This document shows, piece by piece, positions 26,530-34,476 of a stretch of DNA of 64,000 nt. Every line of letters starts with the position of its first letter. The stretch's first letter is position 1. The notes beneath the pieces are model-generated. The model ran no database searches. It was not told where the DNA came from and saw nothing but the letters and a program-made list of their open reading frames with translations. The DNA lies in the NCBI GenBank assembly GCA_007741555.1, contig CP036526.1, positions 3,596,001 through 3,660,000 of the forward strand, given 5' to 3'. Position numbers and translations under genes: made by a program. Origin of the DNA: Stieleria marina (GTDB lineage: Bacteria; Planctomycetota; Planctomycetia; Pirellulales; Pirellulaceae).

Positions 26530-27036
26530 TTACGCTCGCGCGGCGAAGCGACCGCGTTCAACTTTGATGAAACGGCTATCGTCGCCCTTGGCAAGCTCAC
26601 GAAGGATCGCCGAGTACAAAGTCGCGTGCGGCGTCTTTCCTCCGGGGCTCGTCCAATAGCCGGCGTCCGTCATCGCGGCAATCATTTCCTGGGCGTTCAT
26701 CGTTTCCTCGGTCTCGCCCAGCACTTTCAAAGCCGCCTCAATACACGAGAGCTTCTTGTCGCCTGCCGTCGCCGCCACACTCGCCGCGTCGCCGCCGTTT
26801 GTCTTCTTTGCGACTCGTTTGCGGGCTCGCGTTTCGCCGGCCGCACTGGCCGACGTCGTCGCCCGTGCTTTTCCTTGCAACCGCTGGGCGGTTTTGATTC
26901 GCACCTTCTTGTTGGTCGTAAGGTTCGTGGCGTTCCAGCCGCCGGCGGAATTCGTCGAGTCGATTCGTACGACGACCTTCTTGTTGGTCACGTTGGCGTA
27001 GTACTCGCCGCCTACTTTTACGTATGCCTTCTTCAT
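26530..27036 (-). CDS. HARE-HTH domain protein
   Basis: A 168-residue protein. The N-terminal 50 residues (MKKAYVKVGGEYYANVTNKKVVVRIDSTNSAGGWNATNLTTNKKVRI) form a small beta-rich domain. A basic Ala/Lys-rich linker follows. The C-terminal 75 residues (SCIEAALKVLGETEETMNAQEMIAAMTDAGYWTSPGGKTPHATLYSAILREL) are a clear HARE-HTH (HB1/ASXL) winged helix, thought to link DNA modification or methylation to effectors. The ATG at 27036 is behind CGGAGAACGAACG. Middle gene of minus unit 2; probably a DNA-binding regulator. Confidence 0.8.
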   Translation of the reverse strand: MKKAYVKVGGEYYANVTNKKVVVRIDSTNSAGGWNATNLTTNKKVRIKTAQRLQGKARATTSASAAGETRARKRVAKKTNGGDAASVAATAGDKKLSCIEAALKVLGETEETMNAQEMIAAMTDAGYWTSPGGKTPHATLYSAILRELAKGDDSRFIKVERGRFAARA

Positions 27037-27141
27037 CGTTCGTTCTCCGAAAGGGAAAGGGTCGTGGTTGGCTGCCATCGTCAGGCGACGGGTACCACCC
27101 GCCGCTACGCCAAGCCTCCGTGCTGGCGTTTCGGCTTCGGT

Positions 27142-27396
27142 TTACAGGACCGCACCCAAAACGCTCTTGTCGAGCTTTCCCAACAGCTCGCAAAAAATGT
27201 AGTGCTCCTCGAGCAGCGGGCCGGCCGGCCCGCCGTGGTCGAGGTCGGCAATCTCAAGGGCGTTTACCAAGGGCCGAAGGTTTTCGGCGATGCGGTAATA
27301 GCTTTCGCGAATCTCTTGGGCGGTATGCGCGTCCATGTTTCGGAAGAGCGGGGCAAGGGCTTCGGCGCGGGCCTTTTGGGTTTCGTTCATGGCCAT
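27142..27396 (-). CDS. Small unknown helical protein, first gene of minus unit 2
   Basis: An 84-residue helical product (MAMNETQKARAEALAPLFRNMDAHTAQEIRESYYRIAENLRPLVNAL). CCGGAGAACAAACC precedes the ATG at 27396, about 50 bp downstream of R2. No family recognised. Confidence 0.6.
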   Translation of the reverse strand: MAMNETQKARAEALAPLFRNMDAHTAQEIRESYYRIAENLRPLVNALEIADLDHGGPAGPLLEEHYIFCELLGKLDKSVLGAVL

Positions 27397-27447
27397 GGTT
27401 TGTTCTCCGGTGGAAAGATTGGTTACGTTTTGCCGTTGGGCGTTAAG

Positions 27448-27486
27448 ACACATGAGCCATGGTTTTCAAAACACATCAAGCGAATC
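27448..27486 (-). promoter_or_regulatory. Regulatory repeat R2
   Basis: On the minus strand CGCTTGATGTGTTTTGAAAA then CCATGGCTCATGTGT. It is followed 52 bp later by the start of the three-gene unit 2. Confidence 0.7.
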
Positions 27487-27489
27487 TGG

Positions 27490-27531
27490 GCGAGTTCTGA
27501 AAATGATCTCGGATGTTTTTCCAGAACTCGC
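27490..27531 (-). repeat. Inverted repeat upstream of R2
   Basis: A perfect 10-bp inverted repeat (GCGAGTTCTG / CAGAACTCGC) with a 22-nt spacer sits between the end of the preceding minus-strand gene and R2. Without a following T run on the minus strand it is a weak terminator at best; it may be an operator. Confidence 0.55.
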
Positions 27532-27555
27532 ATAACTCCCGAACGTGTGGCGAAT

Positions 27556-27765
27556 TCAGGCTCGAAAGTTTTTCCCGAAATGTTCCTTCAATTCGCGGAG
27601 CTGTTCGCAAAGATGCTGCAAGGAACCGACGTGTTCCCAATTCAGCGGCGCGGTTTCGCTACCCGGTGCCGGCAAGTCTTCGACCGATTCGTGCAGGTCT
27701 TCCAGCAACGTGAGGGCTTGAATGTGCGCGGCGGTGTAGGCGTGTTCGAGTTTGGCGTTGGCCAT
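27556..27765 (-). CDS. Small unknown protein, second gene of minus unit 3
   Basis: A 69-residue helical protein (MANAKLEHAYTAAHIQALTLLEDLHESVEDLPAPGSE then LQHLCEQLRELKEHFG). It shares style and size with the neighbours at 25792 and 27142 (helical, acidic, with a bundle-like pattern). They may be distant paralogues. GAGAGACACAACC precedes the ATG. Confidence 0.6.
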   Translation of the reverse strand: MANAKLEHAYTAAHIQALTLLEDLHESVEDLPAPGSETAPLNWEHVGSLQHLCEQLRELKEHFGKNFRA

Positions 27766-27796
27766 GGTTGTGTCTCTCGGTTTGAAAAAGGAATGG

Positions 27797-27820
27797 AAGC
27801 GGGCTTCGAGCGAAGCCCGC
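27797..27820 (-). repeat. Hairpin between two minus-strand genes
   Basis: A perfect 10-bp stem, GCGGGCTTCG / CGAAGCCCGC, around a short loop lies between the stop of the 27853 gene and the start of the 27556 gene. It may attenuate transcription or shape mRNA decay. Confidence 0.6.
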
Positions 27821-27852
27821 GTTGGAAAGGCCCTGCTGACAAAGACCCGCGT

Positions 27853-28131
27853 CTAGCAATCGCGGCAGGTTTCCCAGGCTCGTTTGCTGCCGTAGCAAAT
27901 CTGCCCGCCTTCGACGATGTAAACGATCGCGTCTTCCGCTACGTCTTGGTCGTCGAAGTACTCGCTGGGGTCTTCTTCGCTGGCTTCGTTCATCTCCGCG
28001 CCGCTGGTGATGCCGGCGATTCGGTTTTCAAAGGGCCAGTTCTCTTGGGTCATCAAACGCACTTCGGCGTCCGGTCCATGTTGCTCGCGGTACTCATTCA
28101 GCAGGTCGATCAGGGCGTCAATCGTCATCAT
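27853..28131 (-). CDS. Small acidic unknown protein, first gene of minus unit 3
   Basis: A 92-residue product (MMTIDALIDLLNEYREQHGPDAEVRLMTQENWPFENRIAGITSG then a very acidic middle and VYIVEGGQICYGSKRAWETC). The pattern of LIDLLNEYREQHGPDAEVRL followed by YIVEG resembles small phage proteins seen with amidoligases; no function is known. CGGAGACCCA precedes the double ATG, 42 bp after R3. Confidence 0.7.
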   Translation of the reverse strand: MMTIDALIDLLNEYREQHGPDAEVRLMTQENWPFENRIAGITSGAEMNEASEEDPSEYFDDQDVAEDAIVYIVEGGQICYGSKRAWETCRDC

Positions 28132-28173
28132 TGGGTCTCCGTAGGTAGGAAGGGAAATTCGTCTTGCGTTGAC

Positions 28174-28213
28174 ACACATGAGCCATGGTTTTCGAGACAC
28201 AGCAAGCGCATTC
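28174..28213 (-). promoter_or_regulatory. Regulatory repeat R3
   Basis: On the minus strand CGCTTGCTGTGTCTCGAAAA then CCATGGCTCATGTGT, the most divergent of the four copies in its first half. It is the only one with a copy of the 46-bp element close upstream. Confidence 0.65.
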
Positions 28214-28303
28214 GCCCTGCATTTTGCAGTCATTTTGCATGTTTCTCGATCTCGCCGACGTGCCCCACAAAGGCCTCGTGTCGGCGTCCTCGAAACACTC
28301 GGC

Positions 28304-28349
28304 CCCTTAGGGTTACTTATGCGAACGACGCGACACGTGCGCCAGAAAA
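28304..28349 (-). promoter_or_regulatory. 46-bp phage element, copy D (minus strand)
   Basis: Read on the minus strand it is TTTTCTGGC, 19 variable bases, CATAAGTAACCC and TAAGGG, with spacing identical to copies A, B and C. It points toward minus unit 3, 173 bp before its first gene, with a hairpin and R3 in between. Confidence 0.6.
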
Positions 28350-28387
28350 CGCCAACGTTTTGAAGGAAACGAATGCGCAAAAGAAAA

Positions 28388-28412
28388 GCCGCGGTGTAGG
28401 CCGCGGCGTTGA
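28388..28412 (-). terminator. Terminator of the amidoligase gene
   Basis: On the minus strand a GC-rich hairpin, GCCGCGGC / ACCGCGGC, is followed by TTTTCTTTT, about 23 bp after the amidoligase stop. Confidence 0.8.
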
Positions 28413-28434
28413 AGGAAAGAAGTTGGCCGGCCCT

Positions 28435-29292
28435 TTAGACCGCTTGGTCGTACTTGCGAGCCATTTGCAAAAGCTTCTTCTTGACCGGTTTCCAGTCGCA
28501 GGTTTGTTCGCCGGCCGAAAGCTCGCCGTACCGTTTGGTGCGAAGGGCTCCTTTACGCCAGCCGATTGTCCAGCCAAGGCGGTAGTACAAGCGGTTGAGT
28601 TCCGTTTCGCCTTCGCCCGCGCCGTTGCGATCCCAGCAGCTCTTGGTGCCAGGCCGCTTGGTGTAGTCCCAGCCGCTGCAGCGTCGCGTGGTCAAAGCCA
28701 GTTCGGCCAAGCCCAATACCATTTGGATGTAGCCAAGCAGTTTGGTTTTGTTGAGCGTGCCGGCGAAGGCTCGAATCTCGATCCGGTTTCGGCCGCGAGC
28801 GAGGTGCGTCAGGTTCAAAAGGTGGTAGCGGTCTGCTTCGCAGTTTCGCTTGGCTGCGTCCTTGTTGCCGTAGGTCTTGATTTGCTTCGCCCAAGTATTT
28901 CGCTCGCGTCGTTTGGTTCCCGTCGAAGCGTAGATGGCTCGCTCGTGGTTTCCGATCAGGCTTATCAGCCGAGCCAAGGCAGCCGCGTCGCCGTTCCAGG
29001 TGATGGTGATGTGAAGGCCGCAGCTTTCGTTGACACGCGCCCCGCGTGCTTTGATCGCGTCGACCGCTCGCTCTACGTTTTGAAGTCCGTCGTAGCCGCG
29101 AAGGATAGGCGATACGAACTCGGCGTTCTTGCGTCCGACCGGCGTGCGAATGCTGCTGTCGCGTTCTGCTTTCCATCCTTCGGGCAGCCAAGCTACAGGC
29201 AAGCCATTGTGGTATCCGCCGATCGGCGTGGTGTCGTTTCCGGGCAGGTGAGTTTCGATTTCGATACCGAAGGCGATGTCGTTGGCGTGCAT
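28435..29292 (-). CDS. Putative amidoligase (carboxylate-amine ligase-like, COOH-NH2 ligase fold)
   Basis: A 285-residue protein of the Amidoligase_2 type. It has the N-terminal FGIEIETH motif, EFVSPIL, the CGLHITI motif near residue 94, and the RYHLLNLTHLARGRNRIEIRAFAGTLN segment, which together give the metal/ATP-binding Glu, His and Arg residues of the fold. The family is predicted to join amines or peptides to carboxylates by ATP-dependent amide bonds, as in gamma-glutamyl or cell-wall modification. CGGAGACACAACC precedes the ATG. It is the only gene of minus unit 4, behind R4. Its substrate is unknown. Confidence 0.85.
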   Translation of the reverse strand: MHANDIAFGIEIETHLPGNDTTPIGGYHNGLPVAWLPEGWKAERDSSIRTPVGRKNAEFVSPILRGYDGLQNVERAVDAIKARGARVNESCGLHITITWNGDAAALARLISLIGNHERAIYASTGTKRRERNTWAKQIKTYGNKDAAKRNCEADRYHLLNLTHLARGRNRIEIRAFAGTLNKTKLLGYIQMVLGLAELALTTRRCSGWDYTKRPGTKSCWDRNGAGEGETELNRLYYRLGWTIGWRKGALRTKRYGELSAGEQTCDWKPVKKKLLQMARKYDQAV

Positions 29293-29356
29293 GGTTGTGT
29301 CTCCGAAAGGTGGCTAGGTAGTTGCGTTTCGCGTGGCGTTTTGCCGGCCGCGTGTG

Positions 29357-29399
29357 ACACATGAGCCATGGGTTTCGGAACACATCAAGCGAAGTCTGC
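29357..29399 (-). promoter_or_regulatory. Regulatory repeat R4
   Basis: On the minus strand CGCTTGATGTGTTCCGAAAC then CCATGGCTCATGTGT, 64 bp before the amidoligase start. With R1 it shares an upstream AAAAAAATATGCGAA block. Confidence 0.7.
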
Positions 29400-29426
29400 C
29401 CAACGTTTTGAATGATTTCGCATATT

Positions 29427-29477
29427 TTTTTGGACGCCAACACGCGGCCAGTATTGGCCCAACGTGGCGTCCAAAAA
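29427..29477. repeat. Nested palindrome between divergent units
   Basis: TTTTTGGACGCCA and TGGCGTCCAAAAA form a perfect 13-bp inverted repeat; inside it GGCCA-GTAT-TGGCC forms a second one. It lies between the minus-strand amidoligase unit and the plus-strand terminase unit and could be a shared operator or a bidirectional terminator. Confidence 0.65.
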
Positions 29478-29566
29478 CATGCGGCTAACCACGCCAAACA
29501 TGCAAACATTCGCGACAGTCGCCAACGTGTGCGGCGTGTCGCGAAGCCCTCCAATCAAGAGCAGTC

Positions 29567-29773
29567 ATGGAAGACAAACGCAAAGCAGTGACGATTAACT
29601 CGCTGCCGATCAAAGACGCCGCGACCGCGATCAGTAACGCCTACCAAACGCGAATCACGCCCGAGCAAATCGAGACCGACGTTGCCGCCGGCGCACCAAC
29701 CAACGCCGACGGAACGCTCAACGTGGTCGCCTACGTCGCGTGGTTACTCCTGGAGACACGACGTGCAACTTGA
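29567..29773 (+). CDS. Small protein before the terminase (possible small-subunit role)
   Basis: A 68-residue protein (INSLPIKDAATAISNAYQTRITPEQIETDVAAGAPTNADGTLNVVAYVAWLL). It overlaps the terminase start. The IKDAATAISNAYQTRITPEQIETDVAAGAP pattern resembles an HTH-like DNA-recognition module, so it may be a minimal terminase small subunit. That role is inferred from position. Confidence 0.65.
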   Translation: MEDKRKAVTINSLPIKDAATAISNAYQTRITPEQIETDVAAGAPTNADGTLNVVAYVAWLLLETRRAT

Positions 29774-32021
29774 CCCAGCGAAACTTCGACCGAGCGAGTG
29801 TTGCCGGCTACTCAACAGCACGCCGCTCGGCGAAGTCATCAACGAACGCCAACTCCACCGCTACCGAACGCGTGCTGGTCATCGCATCGGTGACGGCAAG
29901 AGCGTTCACTTGCTGAAGTTCGCCGGCCTGCTGATCGAAGACCGCCACCGACCGAAATCCGACGACACCGATGCCTACGAAAAGCACAAGGACTACTCCC
30001 GCGAACGAAACGCAGCGAAGTCACTCGCCGGCCGCAACATCGGCGATCTTCCACCGGTCGCCGACGATGAACGCAAAGCAAAAGCCGCCGATAGCTTCCG
30101 ATACTTTTGCGAAGCCTACTTTTCGCTGACGTTCCATCTGTCGTGGTCGCCGGATCACATCGCGGTCATCAATAAGATCGAAGAAGCCGTCGTTCGAGGC
30201 GGTTTGTTCTCGCTTGCAATGGCCCGAGGTAGCGGCAAGAGTTCGCTCGCCGAAGTCGCCTGCATTTGGGCAGTGCTCAACGGCTATCGCGATTTCGTTT
30301 GCTTGATCGGAAGCGACGAAGGTCACGCCTGCGACATGCTCGATTCCATCAAGACCGAATTAGACGGCAACGACCTACTCTTGGCCGACTACCCCGAGGT
30401 CTGCTTTCCCATCCAAGCCCTCGACGGCATCGCCAACCGAGCCAACGGACAACTGCACCAAGGAAAACGTACGCAAATTGGTTGGACCGCGAAAGAAGTA
30501 GTCCTGCCCAGTATCGAAGGCAGCAAAGCCAGCGGCGCGATCATCAAAGTCGCCGGCCTAACAGGCCGAATCCGCGGCATGAAGTTCAAACGCCCCGATG
30601 GTAAAACCGTCCGGCCATCGTTGGTCGTGCTCGACGACCCGCAAACCGACGAGTCCGCTCGTTCGCTATCGCAGTGTGCCAACCGCGAAGCCATCCTCGC
30701 CGGAGCGGTGCTCGGGCTCGCCGGCCCAGGCAAAAAAATCTCCGGCATCATGCCCTGCACGGTCATTCGTCCCGGCGACATGGCCGACAACATCCTCGAC
30801 CGCGACAAAAATCCTGAATGGAACGGCTCGCGAACGCGAATGGTCAACTCGTTCCCCACCAACGAAACCTTGTGGGAACGCTACGCCGAGATTCGAGCCG
30901 AGGGCTTGCGAGCCGGCGATGGCGGAGCGGCCGGTACCGAGTTCTATCGCAAGAACAAGTCAGCGATGGACGAAGGTGCCGACGTCGCGTGGAAAGAGCG
31001 TTTCAATCACGACGAACTATCCGCGGTCCAGCACGCGATGAACCTCAAGCTTCAAGACGAAGCAGCCTTTTTCGCAGAGTACCAAAACGAACCGTTGCCG
31101 GCCGAAACCGTCGATGCCGACCAACTCACCGCGGAGCAAGTCGCGGAGAAGTTCAACGGAATGAATCGGTGCTGCATCCCAATCGCCGCCAACCACCTCA
31201 CCGCATTCATCGACGTCCAAGGAAAGTTACTTTTCTACGTCGTCGCAGCCTGGGAAGACGATTTCACTGGCTACATCGTCGACTACGGTTCATTTCCCGA
31301 CCAAAAGCGTCCGTACTTCACGCTCCGCGATGCGCGTCACACACTCGCGACCGAAGGCACCGGCCTCGAGGGTTCGCTCTACGCCGGCATGGAAAAGCTA
31401 ACCACCGACTTGCTCGGTCGAGAATGGCAACGCGACGACGGCGCAGCCATGAAGATCGAACGCTGCCTCATCGACGCCAACTGGGGCCACTCCACTAACG
31501 TCGTCTACCAATTCTGCCGACAAAGCCCCCACGCTTCGATCCTACTGCCGTCCCACGGTCGCTTCGTCGGCGCGTCATCCAGCCCCTTCAGCGAATACAA
31601 ACGCCGGCCAGGCGATCGCGTCGGCCTCAACTGGCGAATTCCATCGGTCCACGGCAAACGAGCCATCCGCCACGTCATCTACGACACAAACTGGTGGAAG
31701 TCCTTCACCCACGCACGTCTCGCCGTCGCCATGGGCGACCGAGGCTGCTTATCAGTCTTCGGCGACCGCGCCGAGCAACACCGAATGTTCGCCGAGCAAA
31801 TCACCGCCGAGTACTTCATCAAAACCGAAGGCCGAGGCCGAACCGTCGACGAATGGAAAGCCCGCCCCGAACAACCCGACAACCACTGGCTCGACTGCCT
31901 GGTGGGCTGCGCTGTCGGTGCGTCAATGCAAGGGACTCTGCTTTTCGGAACGGATCTACCCGCATCGCCGAAACGTGAACGAGTGAGCTTTAGGGATCTT
32001 CAGCGACGGAAGAAGGTCTAG
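29763..32021 (+). CDS. Phage terminase large subunit
   Basis: About 752 residues. The start is a GTG at 29763 with GGAG 7 bases upstream; the open frame reaches 29682 but that part overlaps the previous gene. The N-terminal ~110 residues are a likely HTH region. The ATPase domain has Walker A MARGSGKSS near residue 154, Walker B SLVVLDDPQTDE near 285 and a coupling-motif-like region. The nuclease domain begins with TAFIDVQGKLLFYVVAAWED near 479 and has further acidic residues. It packages DNA into the prohead. It is separated from the portal gene by 9 kb of cargo, which is unusual. Confidence 0.93.
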   Translation: MQLDPAKLRPSECCRLLNSTPLGEVINERQLHRYRTRAGHRIGDGKSVHLLKFAGLLIEDRHRPKSDDTDAYEKHKDYSRERNAAKSLAGRNIGDLPPVADDERKAKAADSFRYFCEAYFSLTFHLSWSPDHIAVINKIEEAVVRGGLFSLAMARGSGKSSLAEVACIWAVLNGYRDFVCLIGSDEGHACDMLDSIKTELDGNDLLLADYPEVCFPIQALDGIANRANGQLHQGKRTQIGWTAKEVVLPSIEGSKASGAIIKVAGLTGRIRGMKFKRPDGKTVRPSLVVLDDPQTDESARSLSQCANREAILAGAVLGLAGPGKKISGIMPCTVIRPGDMADNILDRDKNPEWNGSRTRMVNSFPTNETLWERYAEIRAEGLRAGDGGAAGTEFYRKNKSAMDEGADVAWKERFNHDELSAVQHAMNLKLQDEAAFFAEYQNEPLPAETVDADQLTAEQVAEKFNGMNRCCIPIAANHLTAFIDVQGKLLFYVVAAWEDDFTGYIVDYGSFPDQKRPYFTLRDARHTLATEGTGLEGSLYAGMEKLTTDLLGREWQRDDGAAMKIERCLIDANWGHSTNVVYQFCRQSPHASILLPSHGRFVGASSSPFSEYKRRPGDRVGLNWRIPSVHGKRAIRHVIYDTNWWKSFTHARLAVAMGDRGCLSVFGDRAEQHRMFAEQITAEYFIKTEGRGRTVDEWKARPEQPDNHWLDCLVGCAVGASMQGTLLFGTDLPASPKRERVSFRDLQRRKKV

Positions 32022-32102
32022 ATAAGGAGAGCAAACATGTACTCCGGTCGATGAAACGTCGATGAAACCGGAGCGTAAGGAACAAAGGAAATCGTCGCTC
32101 CG

Positions 32103-32113
32103 GTGTCGGCCAC
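32103..32113. repeat. Target-site duplication of the IS element, left copy
   Basis: GTGTCGGCCAC at 32103-32113 is repeated exactly at 33653-33663 on the other side of the element. Eleven bases is within the range known for IS4-family elements. Confidence 0.85.
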
Positions 32114-33652
32114 GAATGGCACGTAGTTATTTCCTAAGTCCTTTGAGGATTTGACGTTTCGCTTCATGCCGATGCACGTGCAAAAAATCATGATGCTTTC
32201 GAGAGGGTTGCTTTATCTTCCTCGGTTCAATGCGGTTTGGCCTGTCTCCGACTCGGTGCACTGCAACCGACTCGATCAATTGGTCATATATCTGCTGCCG
32301 AAAGTCGGACGAGCAACAATTTGCAAGAATTGGTTGGAACGCCTTCAGTGTCTGTAGTGTGGTTTTGAAACTGATCGTGCGTGGTTCCACGTCGTAGTCA
32401 TCAGCTGCTCTTGCCATGATCGTGTGAATCAAGTTGTACGCGAGCACGTGAGTCCAGATTTCCTTGCGAACAAGCTCTGGTGTCTTGCAACGCAGGCGAT
32501 CCATCTGCAGCGTCTGTTTAAGTGATCGGATATCTAACTCCACATTCCAGCGTTCTCGGTATAACGAAGCGAGTTCTTCTTTCGGGTATTCAATTGGATC
32601 AAAGAGTGTTGTAGCAACAACAAGAACTTTGTCGCGAAACCCTGGTCGGGCAATTCGTATCCGACAAACTCGAACCCGCAAGCTATCTGGCAGGTCCTTG
32701 CGATAGGCGCTGTCAGCCTTTGAGCGAGCATACCGCTTTGGCCAACTCACGATTTGATCGTCTTTACCGAGGCGTTGACCGCGACGAAAATCGAGCTTGC
32801 GAGTAGAAGCGTGTCTCACGACAAAATCAACACCTCGGCACTGAAGTGCTGTCAGCTCAACCCATGAACACATCAACCGATCCGCAACCATTACATCGCC
32901 GGGTCGAAACGCATCAAGTAAGCGTCGAAGCAATCCGAGTTCGCTTTGTCCTTTGCCCGAGTACGCGCCAATTGCCATGTCGACGATGGCTCCGCACGAA
33001 AGCGAAACGAGGACACAAACTCTTGCCATCGGGTGGCCTAATCCTGGACGCTGATAGGAGGGTTGAGGATATTCGGATTGGTTTGCAGGAGTGTCAGGCA
33101 TCGTTACCGTCGAGCCATCGTAGAGATAAACCCGACGACCATGCCATAACCAATCAGCCTTGGCAGCATCATCCAGAGCACGCCCTGCTCGGCGCGCAAC
33201 ATCCGAAAAGAACTTCTCAGGTAGGCGTTTTCGTGCCTGGCAGTAGGCTGAAGTCTCTGAAGAACATGAGTTCTGACCGCGCGAAACCCTGTGAGCAATT
33301 AGCCGTGCAACGGCCGACGCACACGACTGGTCGGTACAGAGAATCTGTCCAAGAAACACCCACAGAGTTGTGAGTGGCGTGTAGATCCGGTCTTTCCAAC
33401 AGACGCCATTCTGCGTCAGTGCATCGGAAATAGACTGTTCCGAAAGAACGTCGGTGAATGGCAGGCCGCCGTCCTGTAAAAACTGCCGACGCAAGAATCT
33501 GATCTGTTCGCGGAACCGACGATTGTTCAAACTGCTCATCACAGAGGCCTCCTTGCCGAAGATGAAGTTGTGGTAAACCCATCTACGCAAGTGAGGCCTT
33601 TCTTGTATATGTCGTTTCAACAAAACGAGTTAGGGATATCTACGTGCCATTC
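32114..33652. mobile_element. IS4-family insertion sequence, complete, 1539 bp
   Basis: The left terminal repeat GAATGGCACGTAGTTAT and the right one (minus strand GAATGGCACGTAGATAT), which continue with TTCCTAA and CCCTAA, face inward. An exact 11-bp direct repeat flanks them. It carries one transposase gene on the minus strand. It landed in the loop of a 9-bp hairpin behind the terminase gene and destroyed it. Both ends, the duplication and the gene are intact, so the insertion is recent. Confidence 0.9.
32127..33539 (-). CDS. IS4-family transposase (DDE)
   Basis: A 470-residue DDE transposase. Hallmarks are VYLYDGSTVTMPDTPANQSEYPQP (first Asp), GDVMVADRLMCSWVEL (second Asp) and the Y-(2)-R-(3)-E-(6)-K signature, seen as LYRERWNVELDIRSLKQTL with the catalytic Glu. 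The ATG at 33539 has AAGGAGG 9 bases upstream; the frame stays open to 33623. It catalyses cut-and-paste transposition of this element. Confidence 0.92.
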   Translation of the reverse strand: MSSLNNRRFREQIRFLRRQFLQDGGLPFTDVLSEQSISDALTQNGVCWKDRIYTPLTTLWVFLGQILCTDQSCASAVARLIAHRVSRGQNSCSSETSAYCQARKRLPEKFFSDVARRAGRALDDAAKADWLWHGRRVYLYDGSTVTMPDTPANQSEYPQPSYQRPGLGHPMARVCVLVSLSCGAIVDMAIGAYSGKGQSELGLLRRLLDAFRPGDVMVADRLMCSWVELTALQCRGVDFVVRHASTRKLDFRRGQRLGKDDQIVSWPKRYARSKADSAYRKDLPDSLRVRVCRIRIARPGFRDKVLVVATTLFDPIEYPKEELASLYRERWNVELDIRSLKQTLQMDRLRCKTPELVRKEIWTHVLAYNLIHTIMARAADDYDVEPRTISFKTTLQTLKAFQPILANCCSSDFRQQIYDQLIESVAVHRVGDRPNRIEPRKIKQPSRKHHDFLHVHRHEAKRQILKGLRK

Positions 33653-33663
33653 GTGTCGGCCAC
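33653..33663. repeat. Target-site duplication of the IS element, right copy
   Basis: An exact copy of the 11 bp at 32103-32113. Joining the two flanks restores GCTCCGGTG-TCGGC-CACCGGAGC, a perfect hairpin. Confidence 0.85.
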
Positions 33664-33760
33664 CGGAGCACGCAAGCGGTGCGTCGCAAAAACCGCTTCG
33701 GTCTCCAACCCTCGTGGAGTTCACGGATCCAATTGGAAGCCGAAATATGTCCAACCTCGC

Positions 33761-34476
33761 TCACTTTGAAGATTCGCCAATCTGCATCGGACGATGAAGC
33801 CGACGTAGGTTACGCTCCACTGGCTGCTTCGGCCCAACCAACGCAACGTTACTCCAAGCCAGTATATCCTTCGCCTTCTTTACCTCGCTATTTGTGGTCG
33901 TAGGACGAAGTCCTGCTGTACGCATCATTTCAAACAGGTCACATAGCCATGACTTCACCAAGGCAACCGTGTCTTGCTGATGGACTTTTCTACGGAAGCG
34001 GTCATCGATGACCGTGCCATCGGGGATGAAAAGATTGTGCTGTTGTTCGGCTACTTGATGAACCAACTGAGTCAAAGTTTTTGACTCGACGGTCGCAGGT
34101 GCAACGACCGGTTCAGCGCTGATAGCATCGATGGCATTCTTGAGTGAAAGTGCCGTGACCCTTTCACCCTCGGTGAACACTGCCGACCGATCTTTATAGA
34201 CCCGGTTGGTTGCCTTCGATTTTTGTTCCGTGTGGGATCTGGACGCCGTGTAAGGCTACGATTTTTGCAATCGCTGGTTGGTGGTCTTTCATTGGTTAAT
34301 TTCATTGCGTATTGCAATGACTCCAAGGCGATTTGGCCGTCATGGTTGAGCAAGCAAGCTCGTTTTCCGTTCCGGTCTAAAAATGGAACCTGCCCCGATG
34401 GGCTGGTGGTGATTTCGCCATCGACGGCAATAGAATGGCGATTGACTAAATCAATCACTCTTGTTTCTGGATTCAT
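33761..34476 (-). pseudogene. Unknown gene broken by a one-base frameshift in a homopolymer
   Basis: A first segment begins at the ATG at 34474-34476 (MNPETRVIDLVNRHSIAVDGEITT) and runs to the A5/T5 tract at 34220-34224. From there the sense continues in another frame (SKATNRVYKDRSAVFTEGERVTALSLKNAIDAIS) to the stop at 33761. One extra base in the tract would give a single protein of about 238 residues. It may be a true pseudogene, a sequencing error or a slippage-controlled gene. I recognise no family. Its start codon overlaps that of the divergent gene at 34475. Confidence 0.55.

Noticed and set aside
26077-29364. A 1095-codon plus-strand open frame across the minus-strand cluster
   Set aside because: It is antisense to ten small genes that have their own ribosome-binding sites, regulatory repeats and terminators, and its translation has no domain pattern. 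A by-product of GC-rich codon positions.
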